Positions 26,633 through 35,859 of a stretch of DNA of 64,000 nt are shown piece by piece. Below the pieces are notes generated by a model that worked only from the letters and a program-made list of their open reading frames with translations, was not told where the DNA came from and did not search any database. Made by a program: the position numbers and the translations under genes. Within the stretch, counting starts at the first letter, position 1. Each line of letters opens with the position of its first letter. The stretch is from assembly GCA_937916505.1 (NCBI GenBank), contig CALFSW010000279.1:18132-82131 (forward strand), in the 5' to 3' direction. This DNA comes from an uncultured Verrucomicrobiales bacterium. Its GTDB lineage: Bacteria; Verrucomicrobiota; Verrucomicrobiia; Verrucomicrobiales; Akkermansiaceae.

Positions 26633-26923
26633 TCAGCCGATTTGTGTCATTTCGTTGAGGGTGACTGCTTCGACAGCACCCTCGGTGGCTACCATGAAAT
26701 CAGCGAGATGTTGGTTTTCCATGTGCTTTTGCCAGCGTTCGCAGGATTCCCAGTTTTCGAAGAAGAGAAAATGGGCCGGGTTTTCTTTGTCCTGGTGGAG
26801 ATCGTAGTTGAGGCAGCCTTCCTCGGCGCGAGTGGTCTCAATGAGGTTCAAGAGTTCCGATTTGACCAAGTCAATCTGATCGGGCTTGGCGTGGATATTG
26901 CCGACGATGGTGAGTTTGGACAT
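26633..26923 (-). CDS. ABM-domain quinol monooxygenase-like protein (YgiN type)
   Basis: A 96-residue dimeric alpha-beta-barrel-type protein. It begins MSKLTIVGNIHAKPDQIDLV and contains the family signature RAEEGCLNYDLHQDKENPAHFLFFENW, followed by the HMENQHLADF helix. ATG 26923 is the proper start; the longer ORF upstream overlaps the oxidoreductase gene and is not protein-like. It follows the quinone oxidoreductase-like gene by 19 bases in the same direction, so the pair probably acts on quinones or aromatic electrophiles. Confidence 0.88.
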   Translation of the reverse strand: MSKLTIVGNIHAKPDQIDLVKSELLNLIETTRAEEGCLNYDLHQDKENPAHFLFFENWESCERWQKHMENQHLADFMVATEGAVEAVTLNEMTQIG

Positions 26924-26942
26924 GGATTTCAGCTGTTTGATT

Positions 26943-27953
26943 TTATTCCCAGCCGGAGATGGTGAGCTTGCCGATGGCTTTTTGAGACTCCATACGGCGA
27001 TGACCTTCCAGAATGTTTTCGGCGTTGATGGGTGAGAGCGATTCGTTTGCGGTCGCTCTGAGTTTGCCTTCGTCGATGAGTTGGGCGACACGCTTTAGAA
27101 TCTTGTGCTGTTCAATGAGGTCATCGGTTTTGAACATCGAGCGAGTGAACATAAATTCCCAACAAATGTTCACGCTCTTCAACTTGAAGGTGCCCGCCAA
27201 ATCGAGATGGTCTTCATGACCGGTGATCAGGACCACACTTCCTTGAGGAGCGATCATCTCGGCCATTGCTTCCCAAACCCGGGAGATCTCATTGAAATTT
27301 GCGATGTAATCGACTGTCTTCATGCCAAGTTCACCGAGCTGAGGAGCCATATTTTCGTGATGGTTGATGATGTGGTCGGCACCGAGCTTGCGACACCAAT
27401 CGGCGCTTTCGGCACGTGAGGCCGTGGCGATGACCGTAAGCCCGGCCAGCTTCGCAAGCTGAATGGCGATGGAACCCACTCCACCTGCCCCTCCAATGAT
27501 GAGAAGGGTTTTTCCGGCATTTTTCTCCGGAGTATCGAGGTTGATTTGCAACCGGTTAAAAAGTGATTCCCATGCGGTGAGCGCTGTCAGAGGGAGCGCG
27601 GCACTTGTCGCGGCATCGAGAGTGCCTGGTCGCTTTGCAACGATTCGTTCGTCGACCAATTGGAGCTCCGCATTTGAGCCTGGGCGTGTGATGTCGCCGG
27701 CGTAGTAAACCTGGTCTCCTTTCTGAAACAAGGTGACGTCTTCGCCTGTTCCGACGACGATGCCCGAGGCATCGAATCCGAGGGTTTTGGGAGCATTTCC
27801 CTCAGCGGGGCGGACTTTGTAGTCGACTGGATTGAGACCAATCGCTTCGATTTTGACAAGGATGTCGTGTCCGGAAGGGGATGGGGAGGGGAGTTCAACT
27901 TCGACCGCGGACCCGGTATCGCTGCTATTACGAATAAACTGAATTGCTTTCAT
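26943..27953 (-). CDS. Zinc-type alcohol dehydrogenase family protein / quinone oxidoreductase (MDR superfamily)
   Basis: A 336-residue medium-chain dehydrogenase/reductase. GroES-like start (HDILVKIEAIGLNPVDYKVR), nucleotide-binding motif LLIIGGAGGVGSIAIQLAKL, and the family-specific LGFDASGIVVGTG. Catalytic zinc ligands are not evident, so it belongs with the zinc-independent quinone-reductase-like group. First gene of a two-gene operon with the small monooxygenase. It is divergent from the amidohydrolase gene, with about 100 bases for promoters between them. NAD(P)H-dependent reduction is inferred from family. Confidence 0.88.
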   Translation of the reverse strand: MKAIQFIRNSSDTGSAVEVELPSPSPSGHDILVKIEAIGLNPVDYKVRPAEGNAPKTLGFDASGIVVGTGEDVTLFQKGDQVYYAGDITRPGSNAELQLVDERIVAKRPGTLDAATSAALPLTALTAWESLFNRLQINLDTPEKNAGKTLLIIGGAGGVGSIAIQLAKLAGLTVIATASRAESADWCRKLGADHIINHHENMAPQLGELGMKTVDYIANFNEISRVWEAMAEMIAPQGSVVLITGHEDHLDLAGTFKLKSVNICWEFMFTRSMFKTDDLIEQHKILKRVAQLIDEGKLRATANESLSPINAENILEGHRRMESQKAIGKLTISGWE

Positions 27954-28053
27954 GCTGCGTGAAGAATGGGGGATGCCGGTTCTTTTCGCCAGTGGCCAAT
28001 CAGATAAACTTCTCTTCCCTAGAGTGGGCGGTTCCTGCTAGCGTCCCTCCACC

Positions 28054-29382
28054 ATGCACCCTCGTAAGCTTCTAGCCCTCGCTCTTGTGCCGCTTCTCGC
28101 ATTGCCATTCTTCATTTCGACGGCGCAGGAAACGGTTGCCCCCGGCTCTCCTCCACCACTCCGTGCATTCATCAATGCGACCATCTACCCGGTCTCCGGG
28201 CCAAAGATCGAAAACGCCACCTTGGTTATTCAAGGTGATACCATCCTCGCTGTTGGTCCTTCTGATTTGGTGACCATCCCCGCGGGCGCCGAGCAAATCG
28301 ACGCAGCTGGAAAGACGATCATCCCCGGTCTCGTCTGCACTCACTCCCACATCGGCTCGGTCGCTGGAGCGGATTCCACTTCTCCCATTCAACCCGAGGT
28401 TCGCGTTCTCGACTCCATAGATGTCCGTGATACCTCCATCAATAAGGCCCGCGCCGGTGGCATCACCACGGTCAATCTCATGTCCGGCTCCGGCCACCTG
28501 CTTTCCGGGCAAACCATCTACCTCAAACTTCGCAAAGGGAACACCGTCGAAGATCTCTCCATCAAGCTTCCCGATGGCTCCCTCGCCTACGGGGTTAAGA
28601 TGGCCAACGGAACCAACTCCATTCGCGACAACGGACCTTTCCCGGGCACCCGTGGTAAATCCGCCGCCCTTGTCCGTCAAAAGTTCCTCGACGCCCAAGC
28701 CTACCTTAAAAAGCGCAACGAAGCCGATCCCGAAAAGCCCTTCGAGCGCGACCTTGCTCTCGAAACTCTTGCCGACATTCTTGAAGGAAAGCGCACCGTT
28801 CACCACCACACCCATCGCCACGATGACATCCTCACTGTTCTTCGTTTGAAGGAAGAATTTGGTTTCAAGGTCGTGCTCCACCATGTTTCCGAGGCTTGGA
28901 AAGTGGCCGATGAAATCGCGGCGGCCAAAGTCCCTTGCTCAATCATCTTCCTCGACTCCCCCGGAGGAAAGCTCGAGGCACGCGACTTCGAATGGCGCAA
29001 TGGAGTGGAACTTGAGAAACGCGGCGTCCTCACCGCCTTTCACACCGATGATCCCATCAACGATTCCCGTTGGTTCCTCCGCAATGCTGCCGTCGGCGTG
29101 CGTGCCGGCATGTCGCGGGAAAAAGCCCTCGAAGCCCTCACTCTCGCCGGGGCCAAAATGCTCGATCTCGACCAATCGATTGGATCTCTCGAGCCCGGCA
29201 AGCAAGCCGACTTCGTCCTTCTCTCCGGTGACCCCTTTTCGATCTACACCCGGGTTCTCGAAACCCACATTGAAGGGCAACAGGTCTTTGACTTGGAGAA
29301 TTCGCAAGATCGTCTCTTCGCAGAAGGTGGTTATGGTGCGGGCCACAATCGTCAGGCCAAAGGCTGCTGCTTCTACCGTTAA
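28054..29382 (+). CDS. Exported imidazolonepropionase-like amidohydrolase, metal site intact
   Basis: A 442-residue amidohydrolase-superfamily protein with a signal peptide (LLALALVPLLALPFFISTAQ). The HxH motif (VCTHSHIGS), histidines in TVHHHTHRHDD and KVVLHHVSEAW, and the metal-site aspartate in AFHTDDP are kept. The tail LEPGKQADFVLLSGDPF is typical. It is followed 21 bases later by a second amidohydrolase of the same subfamily, which lacks the metal ligands. Such pairs are common in this superfamily in exported form. The substrate is unknown. Confidence 0.88.
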   Translation: MHPRKLLALALVPLLALPFFISTAQETVAPGSPPPLRAFINATIYPVSGPKIENATLVIQGDTILAVGPSDLVTIPAGAEQIDAAGKTIIPGLVCTHSHIGSVAGADSTSPIQPEVRVLDSIDVRDTSINKARAGGITTVNLMSGSGHLLSGQTIYLKLRKGNTVEDLSIKLPDGSLAYGVKMANGTNSIRDNGPFPGTRGKSAALVRQKFLDAQAYLKKRNEADPEKPFERDLALETLADILEGKRTVHHHTHRHDDILTVLRLKEEFGFKVVLHHVSEAWKVADEIAAAKVPCSIIFLDSPGGKLEARDFEWRNGVELEKRGVLTAFHTDDPINDSRWFLRNAAVGVRAGMSREKALEALTLAGAKMLDLDQSIGSLEPGKQADFVLLSGDPFSIYTRVLETHIEGQQVFDLENSQDRLFAEGGYGAGHNRQAKGCCFYR

Positions 29383-29403
29383 TAAATTTCACCTTTCTCC
29401 GAC

Positions 29404-30621
29404 ATGTTCAAAATCATTTTCTTTCTTGCCCTAGCTGCGATTGCCCACGCTCAGATTGCGGTCAAAGCAGATCTCCTCTTCACCATGACCGGCGACCTGA
29501 AGCCGATCAAAAATGCCGTCGTCCTCTGCGGACCCGATGGGAAGATCCAGACCGTAGGGCCTGCTTCCCAAGTCAAGATCCCCGGCGGTTATCAAATTCT
29601 CACGGCGAAGGTCGCCACCCCCGGGATCATCGATGCCCATTCGACCGTTGGCCTCTCCGGGATTCTCAACTCGCCCAAACATGATCAGGAGCAGCTTGAA
29701 AAATCAGCTCCGATTCAGCCTGAACTGCGTGCCATCGACGCCTACAACGGCCGGGATCCTCTCGTGAAATGGCTCCGCGACCTCGGCGTGACAACGGTGC
29801 ACACCGGTCATGCTCCCGGCACCCTGATCTCCGGCCAGCTCATGGTCGTGAAGACCAACGTCCCCTCCATCACCTCGGTGAAGGACACGCTCATTCCCAC
29901 TTCCGCTATCGCCGCGACCCTCGGCTCCAAGGGTCTCGGTAAATCTCCCGGCACCCGTGCCAAGGCCATCGCCATGCTTCGTGCGGAATTCCTCAAAGCC
30001 CGGGCTCACGCCCGCAAGATTGAAGATGCGGAGGACGATGAAGAAAAAGAGAGGCCAGCCGCCAACCTCAAAATGAAAACCCTCGTCGATGTCCTGAACA
30101 AAAAGACTCCCCTCCTCATCAACGCCCAACGCCATCAGGACATCGCGGCGGCCCTCCGTCTTCGCGAGGAATTTGGCTTCGATCTTATTCTCGATGGTGC
30201 CGCCGAGTCCTACCTGCTTCTTGATGAAATCAAAGCAGCCAAGGTTCCCATCATCATCCATCCCACGATGGGCCGTCCTTTTGGCGACATGGAGAACATG
30301 ACTTTCACCCTTGCCACCCAACTACACAAAGCCGGCATCCCATTTGCCTTCCAGTCGGGCTACGAGACCTACGTTCCCAAAACCCGCGTCGTTCACTTCG
30401 AAGCCGCCCTGGCGGCCGCATACGGGCTCCCGCAGGAAGTCGCCCTTGCCGCCTGTACCATTCATTCCGCAAAGATCCTTGGCCTTGAGGACAAGATCGG
30501 TTCCCTCGAAAAAGGCAAGCACGCCGACCTCGCCCTCTTCGACGGAGACCCTCTCGAAACCACCACCCACACCACCCATGTCATCATCGATGGCAGGCTC
30601 GTTTCTTCGACAGCGAAGTGA
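29404..30621 (+). CDS. Exported amidohydrolase-like protein with a degraded metal site
   Basis: 405 residues with a signal peptide (MFKIIFFLALAAIAHA) and a clear amidohydrolase fold (GILDAH-like TPGIIDAHSTVG; C-terminal LEKGKHADLALFDGDPLE). The HxH is replaced by HST (DAHSTVG), the first metal-site histidines are lost (NAQRHQD has only one), and the aspartate region reads FQSGYETYV. So metal catalysis is unlikely. It directly follows the intact amidohydrolase and may form a heterodimer with it as a non-catalytic partner. Confidence 0.85.
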   Translation: MFKIIFFLALAAIAHAQIAVKADLLFTMTGDLKPIKNAVVLCGPDGKIQTVGPASQVKIPGGYQILTAKVATPGIIDAHSTVGLSGILNSPKHDQEQLEKSAPIQPELRAIDAYNGRDPLVKWLRDLGVTTVHTGHAPGTLISGQLMVVKTNVPSITSVKDTLIPTSAIAATLGSKGLGKSPGTRAKAIAMLRAEFLKARAHARKIEDAEDDEEKERPAANLKMKTLVDVLNKKTPLLINAQRHQDIAAALRLREEFGFDLILDGAAESYLLLDEIKAAKVPIIIHPTMGRPFGDMENMTFTLATQLHKAGIPFAFQSGYETYVPKTRVVHFEAALAAAYGLPQEVALAACTIHSAKILGLEDKIGSLEKGKHADLALFDGDPLETTTHTTHVIIDGRLVSSTAK

Positions 30622-30684
30622 ATGATCACCCGATGCAATTTGGAGTCGGCTGTTTTGGCAGGGCTGCCGCCGGGGTGGGGAGAG

Positions 30685-31821
30685 TTAAGAGCCGAGAGCT
30701 CCGACCAAAGTATGGAGCGCTGATTTAAGGCGATCGGTTTGGGTGCCGAAGTTCATTCTCACGCAGCGGCCGTGGCCGAAGAAGGCACCGTCGGAGAGGA
30801 AGAGACCGGCTTCTTCGAGGGTCTGAATGGGGTTCTCGACGGAGAGGTCCGTGCAGTCGATCCAGGCAAGGTAGGTGGCTTCGATTTCGGGGACTTTGGC
30901 TCCGGGGATTTCTTCGCGGATGGTGGAAGTGAGGAGGTCGCAATTCGTGCGGAGATAGGCAAGGAGATCCTGACGCCAGGGCTCACCGTGTTTGTAGGCG
31001 GCTTCGGCGGCGTAGTAGGCGATGCAGTTGATCTCGGGAAGGGTGTGTCCGCGGGCCGCGGAGAAGCGGCGGCGGATGGAGTCGTTCGGGATGACCGCGA
31101 AGGCGTAGCCGAGGCCGGCGATGTTGTAGGTTTTGCTGGGGGCGAGGAGGGTGATGGTGCGCTCGCGGAGGGCTTCAGGGAGGTTGAGGGCGGAAAAGTG
31201 CGGAGTTTTTTCCTCGTCAAGGATGAGGTCGCAGTGGATCTCGTCGGAGAGGAGAATGAGGTCGTGCTTTTCGCAGAAGGTCGCGAGTTGAATGATCTCC
31301 GCTTTGTTGAAGACGCGACCCATGGGGTTTTGGGGATTGCTGAGGACAAAGATCTTTGTGTCCGTGGTGACCTTTGCTTCAAGCGCGTCCCAGTCGAAGG
31401 TCCAGTGGCCGTCGACTTCGACGTGATCGACGGTTTGAAGTTCCATGGCGGCATCGTGATGAATGCCGAGGAAGGGAGGGTAGATCGGGGTGCAGGTGAG
31501 GACTTTCTCTCCGGCCTTACCGAAAGCACGCGCGGCAAGTGAGAGGGCGGGGACGAGGCCGCCGAGGTGAACAATTTCTTCCTCGGGGCAAGTGTAGTCG
31601 ATCCGGTCTTGCAGGTAGTTTTGAAGGGTTTCGACGAGAGAGGGGTGGGGGACGGCGTAGCCGAAGACGCCGTGATCGACGCGTTCGCGGATGGCCTCGA
31701 TGACTTCGGGAGGAGAGGTGAAGTCCATGTCGGCGACCCAGAAGGGATCGAGATCAGCGCGGCGGTCCCACTTGAGGGATCCGGTTCCACGGCGGGCGAT
31801 TGGGGTGTCGAAATTCGTCAT
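30685..31821 (-). CDS. MalY/PatB-like PLP aminotransferase (putative cystathionine beta-lyase)
   Basis: A 378-residue fold-type I PLP enzyme. The start MTNFDTPIARRGTGSLKWD and the motifs PFWVADMDFTSPPEV and FGYAVPHPSL are typical of the MalY/PatB branch. The PLP lysine lies in APSKTYNIAGLG and the ring-contact Asp in LLSDEIHCDL. A cystathionine beta-lyase activity (cleaving C-S bonds) is common in this group. ATG 31821 is preferred over an upstream ATG at 31851. It is divergent from the sulfatase gene and convergent with the amidohydrolases. Confidence 0.9.
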   Translation of the reverse strand: MTNFDTPIARRGTGSLKWDRRADLDPFWVADMDFTSPPEVIEAIRERVDHGVFGYAVPHPSLVETLQNYLQDRIDYTCPEEEIVHLGGLVPALSLAARAFGKAGEKVLTCTPIYPPFLGIHHDAAMELQTVDHVEVDGHWTFDWDALEAKVTTDTKIFVLSNPQNPMGRVFNKAEIIQLATFCEKHDLILLSDEIHCDLILDEEKTPHFSALNLPEALRERTITLLAPSKTYNIAGLGYAFAVIPNDSIRRRFSAARGHTLPEINCIAYYAAEAAYKHGEPWRQDLLAYLRTNCDLLTSTIREEIPGAKVPEIEATYLAWIDCTDLSVENPIQTLEEAGLFLSDGAFFGHGRCVRMNFGTQTDRLKSALHTLVGALGS

Positions 31822-31865
31822 GGGTTGATGATGGCGAAGTTGGTTCTTCACGCAATCATGGAGTC

Positions 31866-31893
31866 GAGGATGCCCATGCGGGGCACTTTGGAC
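31866..31893. repeat. 28-base dispersed repeat, copy A
   Basis: This 28-base stretch matches 63839-63866 at 24 of 28 positions, including an identical 13-base core gggcactttggac. It lies in the divergent promoter region between the aminotransferase and sulfatase genes, about 50 bases before the sulfatase start. It could be a small mobile repeat or a shared regulatory site. Confidence 0.5.
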
Positions 31894-31943
31894 ACAGGGG
31901 ATTGATTCTTGTTGCGGGAGATTTTTTGGAGAGGATTACGGAG

Positions 31944-33395
31944 ATGAAGATACTTTTACGGATCTTGGGTTTGTCGTTGTTTGGATGGGGTTCGGCATTT
32001 GCAGGTGACCGGCCCAATGTGTTGCTGATCCTTGCCGATGATATGGGATACGGGGATGTGCAGATTTTGAATGAGAAGTCGAAGATCCCGACGCCTCATT
32101 TGAACAAACTGGCAAAAGGAGGGGCAATTTTTACGGATGCGCACAGTGGGTCGGCGGTTTGCACGCCAACGCGGTATGGGCTGTTGACGGGACGCTACTG
32201 CTGGCGCTCACGCTTGAAGCGCGGGGTTTTGTTTCCTCCGAATGACAAACCGTTGATTGAAAATGATCGGGTGACGATTGCTAATTTCCTGAAAGGGCAG
32301 GGGTATCGCACGGGGATGGTGGGGAAGTGGCACCTTGGAATCGAGTGGGCGCGGGAAGGAAAGAAAGCGATCTTTGATGCTCCGTTTACGAATGGGCCGA
32401 TCGAGAAAGGATTTGAGGAATGGTATGGGGTGGCGGCTTCGCTTGATATGGTGCCTTACGTGATGTTGCGGAATCATCAGGCGGTCGCAAAAACGACGGA
32501 GACCCAGAAGGCGATGGGGTTCCCCAAATATATCCGGAAGGGGCCCAAGGATCCGAATTTTGATCCGGGGGATGCCCTTGATCTTTTTGTGAAGGAAGCC
32601 GGCGAGTTCATCAATCGAAAAGACGGGAAGCCTTTCTTTCTTTATCTTCCGTTGACCGGGCCTCACAAGCCGGTGTGGCCGCATGAGCGTTTTGTCGGAA
32701 AGACGAAGCTCGGGCCATACGGGGATTTTGTTCACCAGGTGGATCACACCGTGGGGTTGGTTTTGAAGGCTTTGGAGGAATCCGGAAAGGCGGAGAATAC
32801 CATCGTGATTTACACCTCGGACAACGGGTCGTTTATGTATCGTCGGGGTGAGAAAGAGGAGCATCACCTGGTGAAGGAAAAGGATCAGGGATATCGCCCG
32901 CAGGATCACTCGGCGAATGATCACTGGCGCGGAACCAAGGCGGATGTTTGGGAGGGGGGACACCGGGTGCCTTTTTTCGTTCGTTGGCCGGAAAAGATTC
33001 AGGCCGGAGTCAAGGTGAACGAGGCAATTTGCCTGACCGATGTGCTGGCGACGGTGGCGGATGCAATTGGTGAAAAGCTTCCCGAGGGAGCTGCCGAGGA
33101 CAGTGTCAGCTTCCTGCCGCGGCTTGTTGAGGGGAAGAAGCCAGATAGGCGCCCCGGGGTGATCAATCACTCGGCCTCAGGAATCTTTGCGATTCGTCGC
33201 GGTCCCTGGAAGTTGGTCTTCGGAGATGGTTCGGGAGGGCGTCAGCAGCCTAAGGGAAAGGCATTTCAGAAGCCCTACCATCTTTACCATCTCGGTGATG
33301 ATCCGAGCGAGACCAACAATCTCATCGAGAAGAATTCCGGGATCGCAAAGGAACTCGAAGAAGAGTTTGGGAAGATCGCGGGAGAGGATCTTTAA
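31944..33395 (+). CDS. Exported formylglycine-type sulfatase
   Basis: A 483-residue arylsulfatase-type enzyme with a signal peptide (LLRILGLSLFGWGSAFAG). The metal site DDMGYGD and the sulfatase signature SAVCTPTRYGLLTGRY (CxPxR) show a cysteine that would be converted to formylglycine. GKWHLG and TSDNGS are further family blocks. An AGAGG-type Shine-Dalgarno lies about 9 bases before ATG 31944; the longer ORF upstream runs over the promoter. It likely removes sulfate from polysaccharides or other esters in the periplasm. The substrate cannot be told. Confidence 0.93.
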   Translation: MKILLRILGLSLFGWGSAFAGDRPNVLLILADDMGYGDVQILNEKSKIPTPHLNKLAKGGAIFTDAHSGSAVCTPTRYGLLTGRYCWRSRLKRGVLFPPNDKPLIENDRVTIANFLKGQGYRTGMVGKWHLGIEWAREGKKAIFDAPFTNGPIEKGFEEWYGVAASLDMVPYVMLRNHQAVAKTTETQKAMGFPKYIRKGPKDPNFDPGDALDLFVKEAGEFINRKDGKPFFLYLPLTGPHKPVWPHERFVGKTKLGPYGDFVHQVDHTVGLVLKALEESGKAENTIVIYTSDNGSFMYRRGEKEEHHLVKEKDQGYRPQDHSANDHWRGTKADVWEGGHRVPFFVRWPEKIQAGVKVNEAICLTDVLATVADAIGEKLPEGAAEDSVSFLPRLVEGKKPDRRPGVINHSASGIFAIRRGPWKLVFGDGSGGRQQPKGKAFQKPYHLYHLGDDPSETNNLIEKNSGIAKELEEEFGKIAGEDL

Positions 33396-33436
33396 ATCCG
33401 GATGTGAGTTGGGTTGTCTGAGGGAGAACGAACTGA

Positions 33437-34480
33437 CTAACCGGCGACAGGTTCTGCCGGTAAGCTCACCTTTGCCAGAGCTTCTTCGATCTTCGGGTTG
33501 ACCTCGTGCTTGAGGGCTTTCGCGGCCATTTTGAGAGCGTTCTTTATCGCGAGGGCCGATGATCCGCCGTGGGCGATGATGACGACGCCATTGACTCCAA
33601 GGAGAGGGCTTCCGCCATAGGATTCGTAGTTGGTGCGGTCTTTGACAGCCTTAAAGGCTCCTTTGCCAAGAAGGGCACCGGCGATGCGGACGGGGTTCTT
33701 TTTGAACTCTTCCTTCATCCACTTGGACATGGCCTTGGCGGTGGCTTCGCAGCTTTTCAGGACGATGTTGCCGGTGAAGCCGTCGCAGAGGCAGACGTCG
33801 AGCGGGGTTTGGAAGAGATCGTGGCCTTCGACGTTTCCGCGAAGGGTGAAGGGGGCGTGACCGCGGGCGACGAGGTGCTTTAAAAGGACCATCGTTTCCT
33901 TGGTGAAGGTGGTGCCTTTTTCTTCTTCCTCGCCATTCGACATGACGCCGACCTGGGGATCGGCGACTTTGAGGACTTCGCGTGCGTAAACGCTCCCCAT
34001 GATGGCGTAGGCGAGAAGATGGGAGGGTTTGGCCTCGGGGTTGGCACCCGAGTCGAGGAGGTTGCAGACGCCAAATTCGTTGGGCATGGGGGAGGCGATG
34101 CCGGCGCGTTGCACCCCTTTGAGAAGCCGGAGCTTCACCGTGGCTGCGGCAACGGCTGCTCCGGTGTTGCCGGCAGAGACGAGGGCTTGGGCGTCCCCTT
34201 TTTTGACGAGATCGGCAGCGATGGAAATGGAAGAATTTTTCTTACGCCGCAGGGCTTTCGCGCCGGATTCCTCCATTCCGACGACCTCGGGAGCCTCGAC
34301 AAAGATAGCGCGAGGGTCGGTGAGACCACATTCCTGAGCCGCTTTTTTGAGCTGCTCAACGGGTCCGGTGAGAATGATGGACTCGATTTCGGAGTCTTCA
34401 GCGAGAAGGTCGCGGGCACCTTCAAGGTTGACCAATGGGGCGTGGTCTCCGCCCATGGCATCGAGTGCAATATTCATCAC
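33437..34480 (-). CDS. plsX: Phosphate acyltransferase PlsX
   Basis: PlsX makes acyl-phosphate from acyl-ACP for phospholipid synthesis, acting at the cytoplasmic membrane surface. The start MNIALDAMGGDHAP and the motifs LVSAGNTGAAVAAA and CDGFTGNIVLKSCE are diagnostic. The 347-residue length is normal. It is last in the conserved yceD-rpmF-plsX order. The usual fab genes do not follow; a convergent sulfatase gene does. Confidence 0.96.
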   Translation of the reverse strand: MMNIALDAMGGDHAPLVNLEGARDLLAEDSEIESIILTGPVEQLKKAAQECGLTDPRAIFVEAPEVVGMEESGAKALRRKKNSSISIAADLVKKGDAQALVSAGNTGAAVAAATVKLRLLKGVQRAGIASPMPNEFGVCNLLDSGANPEAKPSHLLAYAIMGSVYAREVLKVADPQVGVMSNGEEEEKGTTFTKETMVLLKHLVARGHAPFTLRGNVEGHDLFQTPLDVCLCDGFTGNIVLKSCEATAKAMSKWMKEEFKKNPVRIAGALLGKGAFKAVKDRTNYESYGGSPLLGVNGVVIIAHGGSSALAIKNALKMAAKALKHEVNPKIEEALAKVSLPAEPVAG

Positions 34481-34546
34481 GGTAAAAAAGCGCGGAGGGA
34501 TCCCCCGCGCTCATTGAGTGTAGAAATTTGTGCTAAGAAGGGAACC

Positions 34547-34729
34547 TTAAACAAGGTCCACTTCGACGACCTGGCGCTCACGGTAGGTTCCGCAAGATGG
34601 GCAGGCAATGTGTCCTGGCACGTTGGAACCACACTCAGGACAGGTCTTGAGTAGTGGTTTACGCCAACGGTTGGCTCCACGGCGGAGCTTCTGTTTGTGC
34701 TTGGAGGTGCGACGTTTTGGTGAGGCCAT
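34547..34729 (-). CDS. rpmF: 50S ribosomal protein bL32
   Basis: A 60-residue protein starting MASPKRRTSKHKQKLRR, with two CxxC pairs (TCPECGS and ACPSCG) for zinc. The longer ORF reading upstream is an extension without homology. It lies between yceD and plsX, the usual order. Confidence 0.96.
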   Translation of the reverse strand: MASPKRRTSKHKQKLRRGANRWRKPLLKTCPECGSNVPGHIACPSCGTYRERQVVEVDLV

Positions 34730-34749
34730 GAGTCTGGTTTGTAAGAAGG

Positions 34750-35232
34750 TTAATCTTGAGAGTCGAGCGTATCGAGAGCGGCCCATGGGTTGGACTTTTC
34801 CGACGCGGGGGCGATGTCTACTCCATCTTCGGTCGGTTTGTCTACTGCTAAATACTTCGGATCGATTTGACATTCTCCGGGGGTGTCTCCTTCCTCGCAC
34901 CGCGGGTTGGTGGGGAGTTCGAGGAGAATCTCTTCGCGAATCGCAGGTCCGGCGTCAACGAAGCCATCGTTTCCGAGTTCAATACTGATGGCGGCGGAGG
35001 GAATGGAGATGGTCTTCGAGAAGGGGTGGAGGCTGCGCATGCAGGTCAGTTCGAAGGTGGCCTCAAGGCTGCCGGTGAGAAGGAGCTCGGTGTCGAAGCG
35101 TTGCACGAAGAGTGAGTAGCTGACGGGACTGACGTTGATGATGTCCGAGCCTTCAAGCTCGAAAATTTCGGGAGGAATTTCTCCTTCGAAGTGCTGTCCT
35201 TCGTCGGGGAGATTGGCGAGGTCGATCTTCAT
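34750..35232 (-). CDS. yceD: YceD/DUF177 family protein
   Basis: A 160-residue DUF177 protein (start MKIDLANLPDEG, core LLLTGSLEATFELTCMRSL). In this family the CxxC-type region is partly kept. It is the first gene of yceD-rpmF-plsX; in other bacteria the family has been linked to 23S rRNA metabolism. ATG 35232 is preferred over a start at 35262 that would overlap aat. Confidence 0.85.
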   Translation of the reverse strand: MKIDLANLPDEGQHFEGEIPPEIFELEGSDIINVSPVSYSLFVQRFDTELLLTGSLEATFELTCMRSLHPFSKTISIPSAAISIELGNDGFVDAGPAIREEILLELPTNPRCEEGDTPGECQIDPKYLAVDKPTEDGVDIAPASEKSNPWAALDTLDSQD

Positions 35233-35261
35233 GAGCGGAATTGTAGATTGAAATTTGAGCA

Positions 35262-35843
35262 ATGCATCGTGAAAATCGACCCGTGGAGAAAATTTCGACC
35301 GAAATTCTGTTGGGTGCCTATGTTGAGGGCGTCTTTCCGATGTCGGAGGATGGGGAGATTTATTGGTTTCAGCCCAAGGAGAGGGGGCTGATTCCGCTGG
35401 ATGAGAGGTTTCATGTTCCGCATGGCCTGAAGCGGGCGATAAAAAAGCGGCCGTTTGAGATTCGCTTTGATACCGCTTTTCGCGAGGTGATGGAGGGATG
35501 CGGTGATCGTGAGGAGACGTGGATTGATCCGATTATTATGGAAAGCTACTGCGATCTCTTTGACCAGGGCTTCGCGCACTCAGTGGAATGCTGGGACGAG
35601 GATGGCCTGCAAGGGGGGCTTTACGGAGTGCGGCTGGGAAGAGCGTTTTTTGGGGAGAGCATGTTTAGCCGAAAGACTGATGCGAGTAAGATCGCCTTGG
35701 TGAAGTTGGTGGAGTGGCTGAGGGAGGAAGGGGTGATTCTGTTAGATACCCAATGGATGACAGAACATCTACGGACTTTTGGGGGCTACGAAGTTCCGGC
35801 GGCGGAGTATCGTAGGATGCTTGGTCGGGCGGTGGAGATGTGA
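35262..35843 (+). CDS. aat: Leucyl/phenylalanyl-tRNA--protein transferase
   Basis: Transfers Leu or Phe from tRNA to N-terminal Arg or Lys of proteins, marking them for ClpAP. The signatures are GVFPMSEDGEIYWFQPKERG and FGESMFSRKTDASKIALV, and the 193-residue length fits the compact form. It starts divergently, 29 bases from yceD. Its presence implies a bacterial N-degron pathway here. Confidence 0.95.
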   Translation: MHRENRPVEKISTEILLGAYVEGVFPMSEDGEIYWFQPKERGLIPLDERFHVPHGLKRAIKKRPFEIRFDTAFREVMEGCGDREETWIDPIIMESYCDLFDQGFAHSVECWDEDGLQGGLYGVRLGRAFFGESMFSRKTDASKIALVKLVEWLREEGVILLDTQWMTEHLRTFGGYEVPAAEYRRMLGRAVEM

Positions 35844-35859
35844 AAGTCGATTTGCAAGG

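Noticed and set aside
30739..31542. 267-residue plus-strand ORF antisense to the aminotransferase
   Set aside because: Gly/Glu/Val-rich shadow; the opposite strand has all PLP-enzyme motifs.
33446..33465. Hairpin near the end of plsX (accggc/gccggt)
   Set aside because: It lies inside the plsX coding region and has no T tract, so it is not supported as a terminator.
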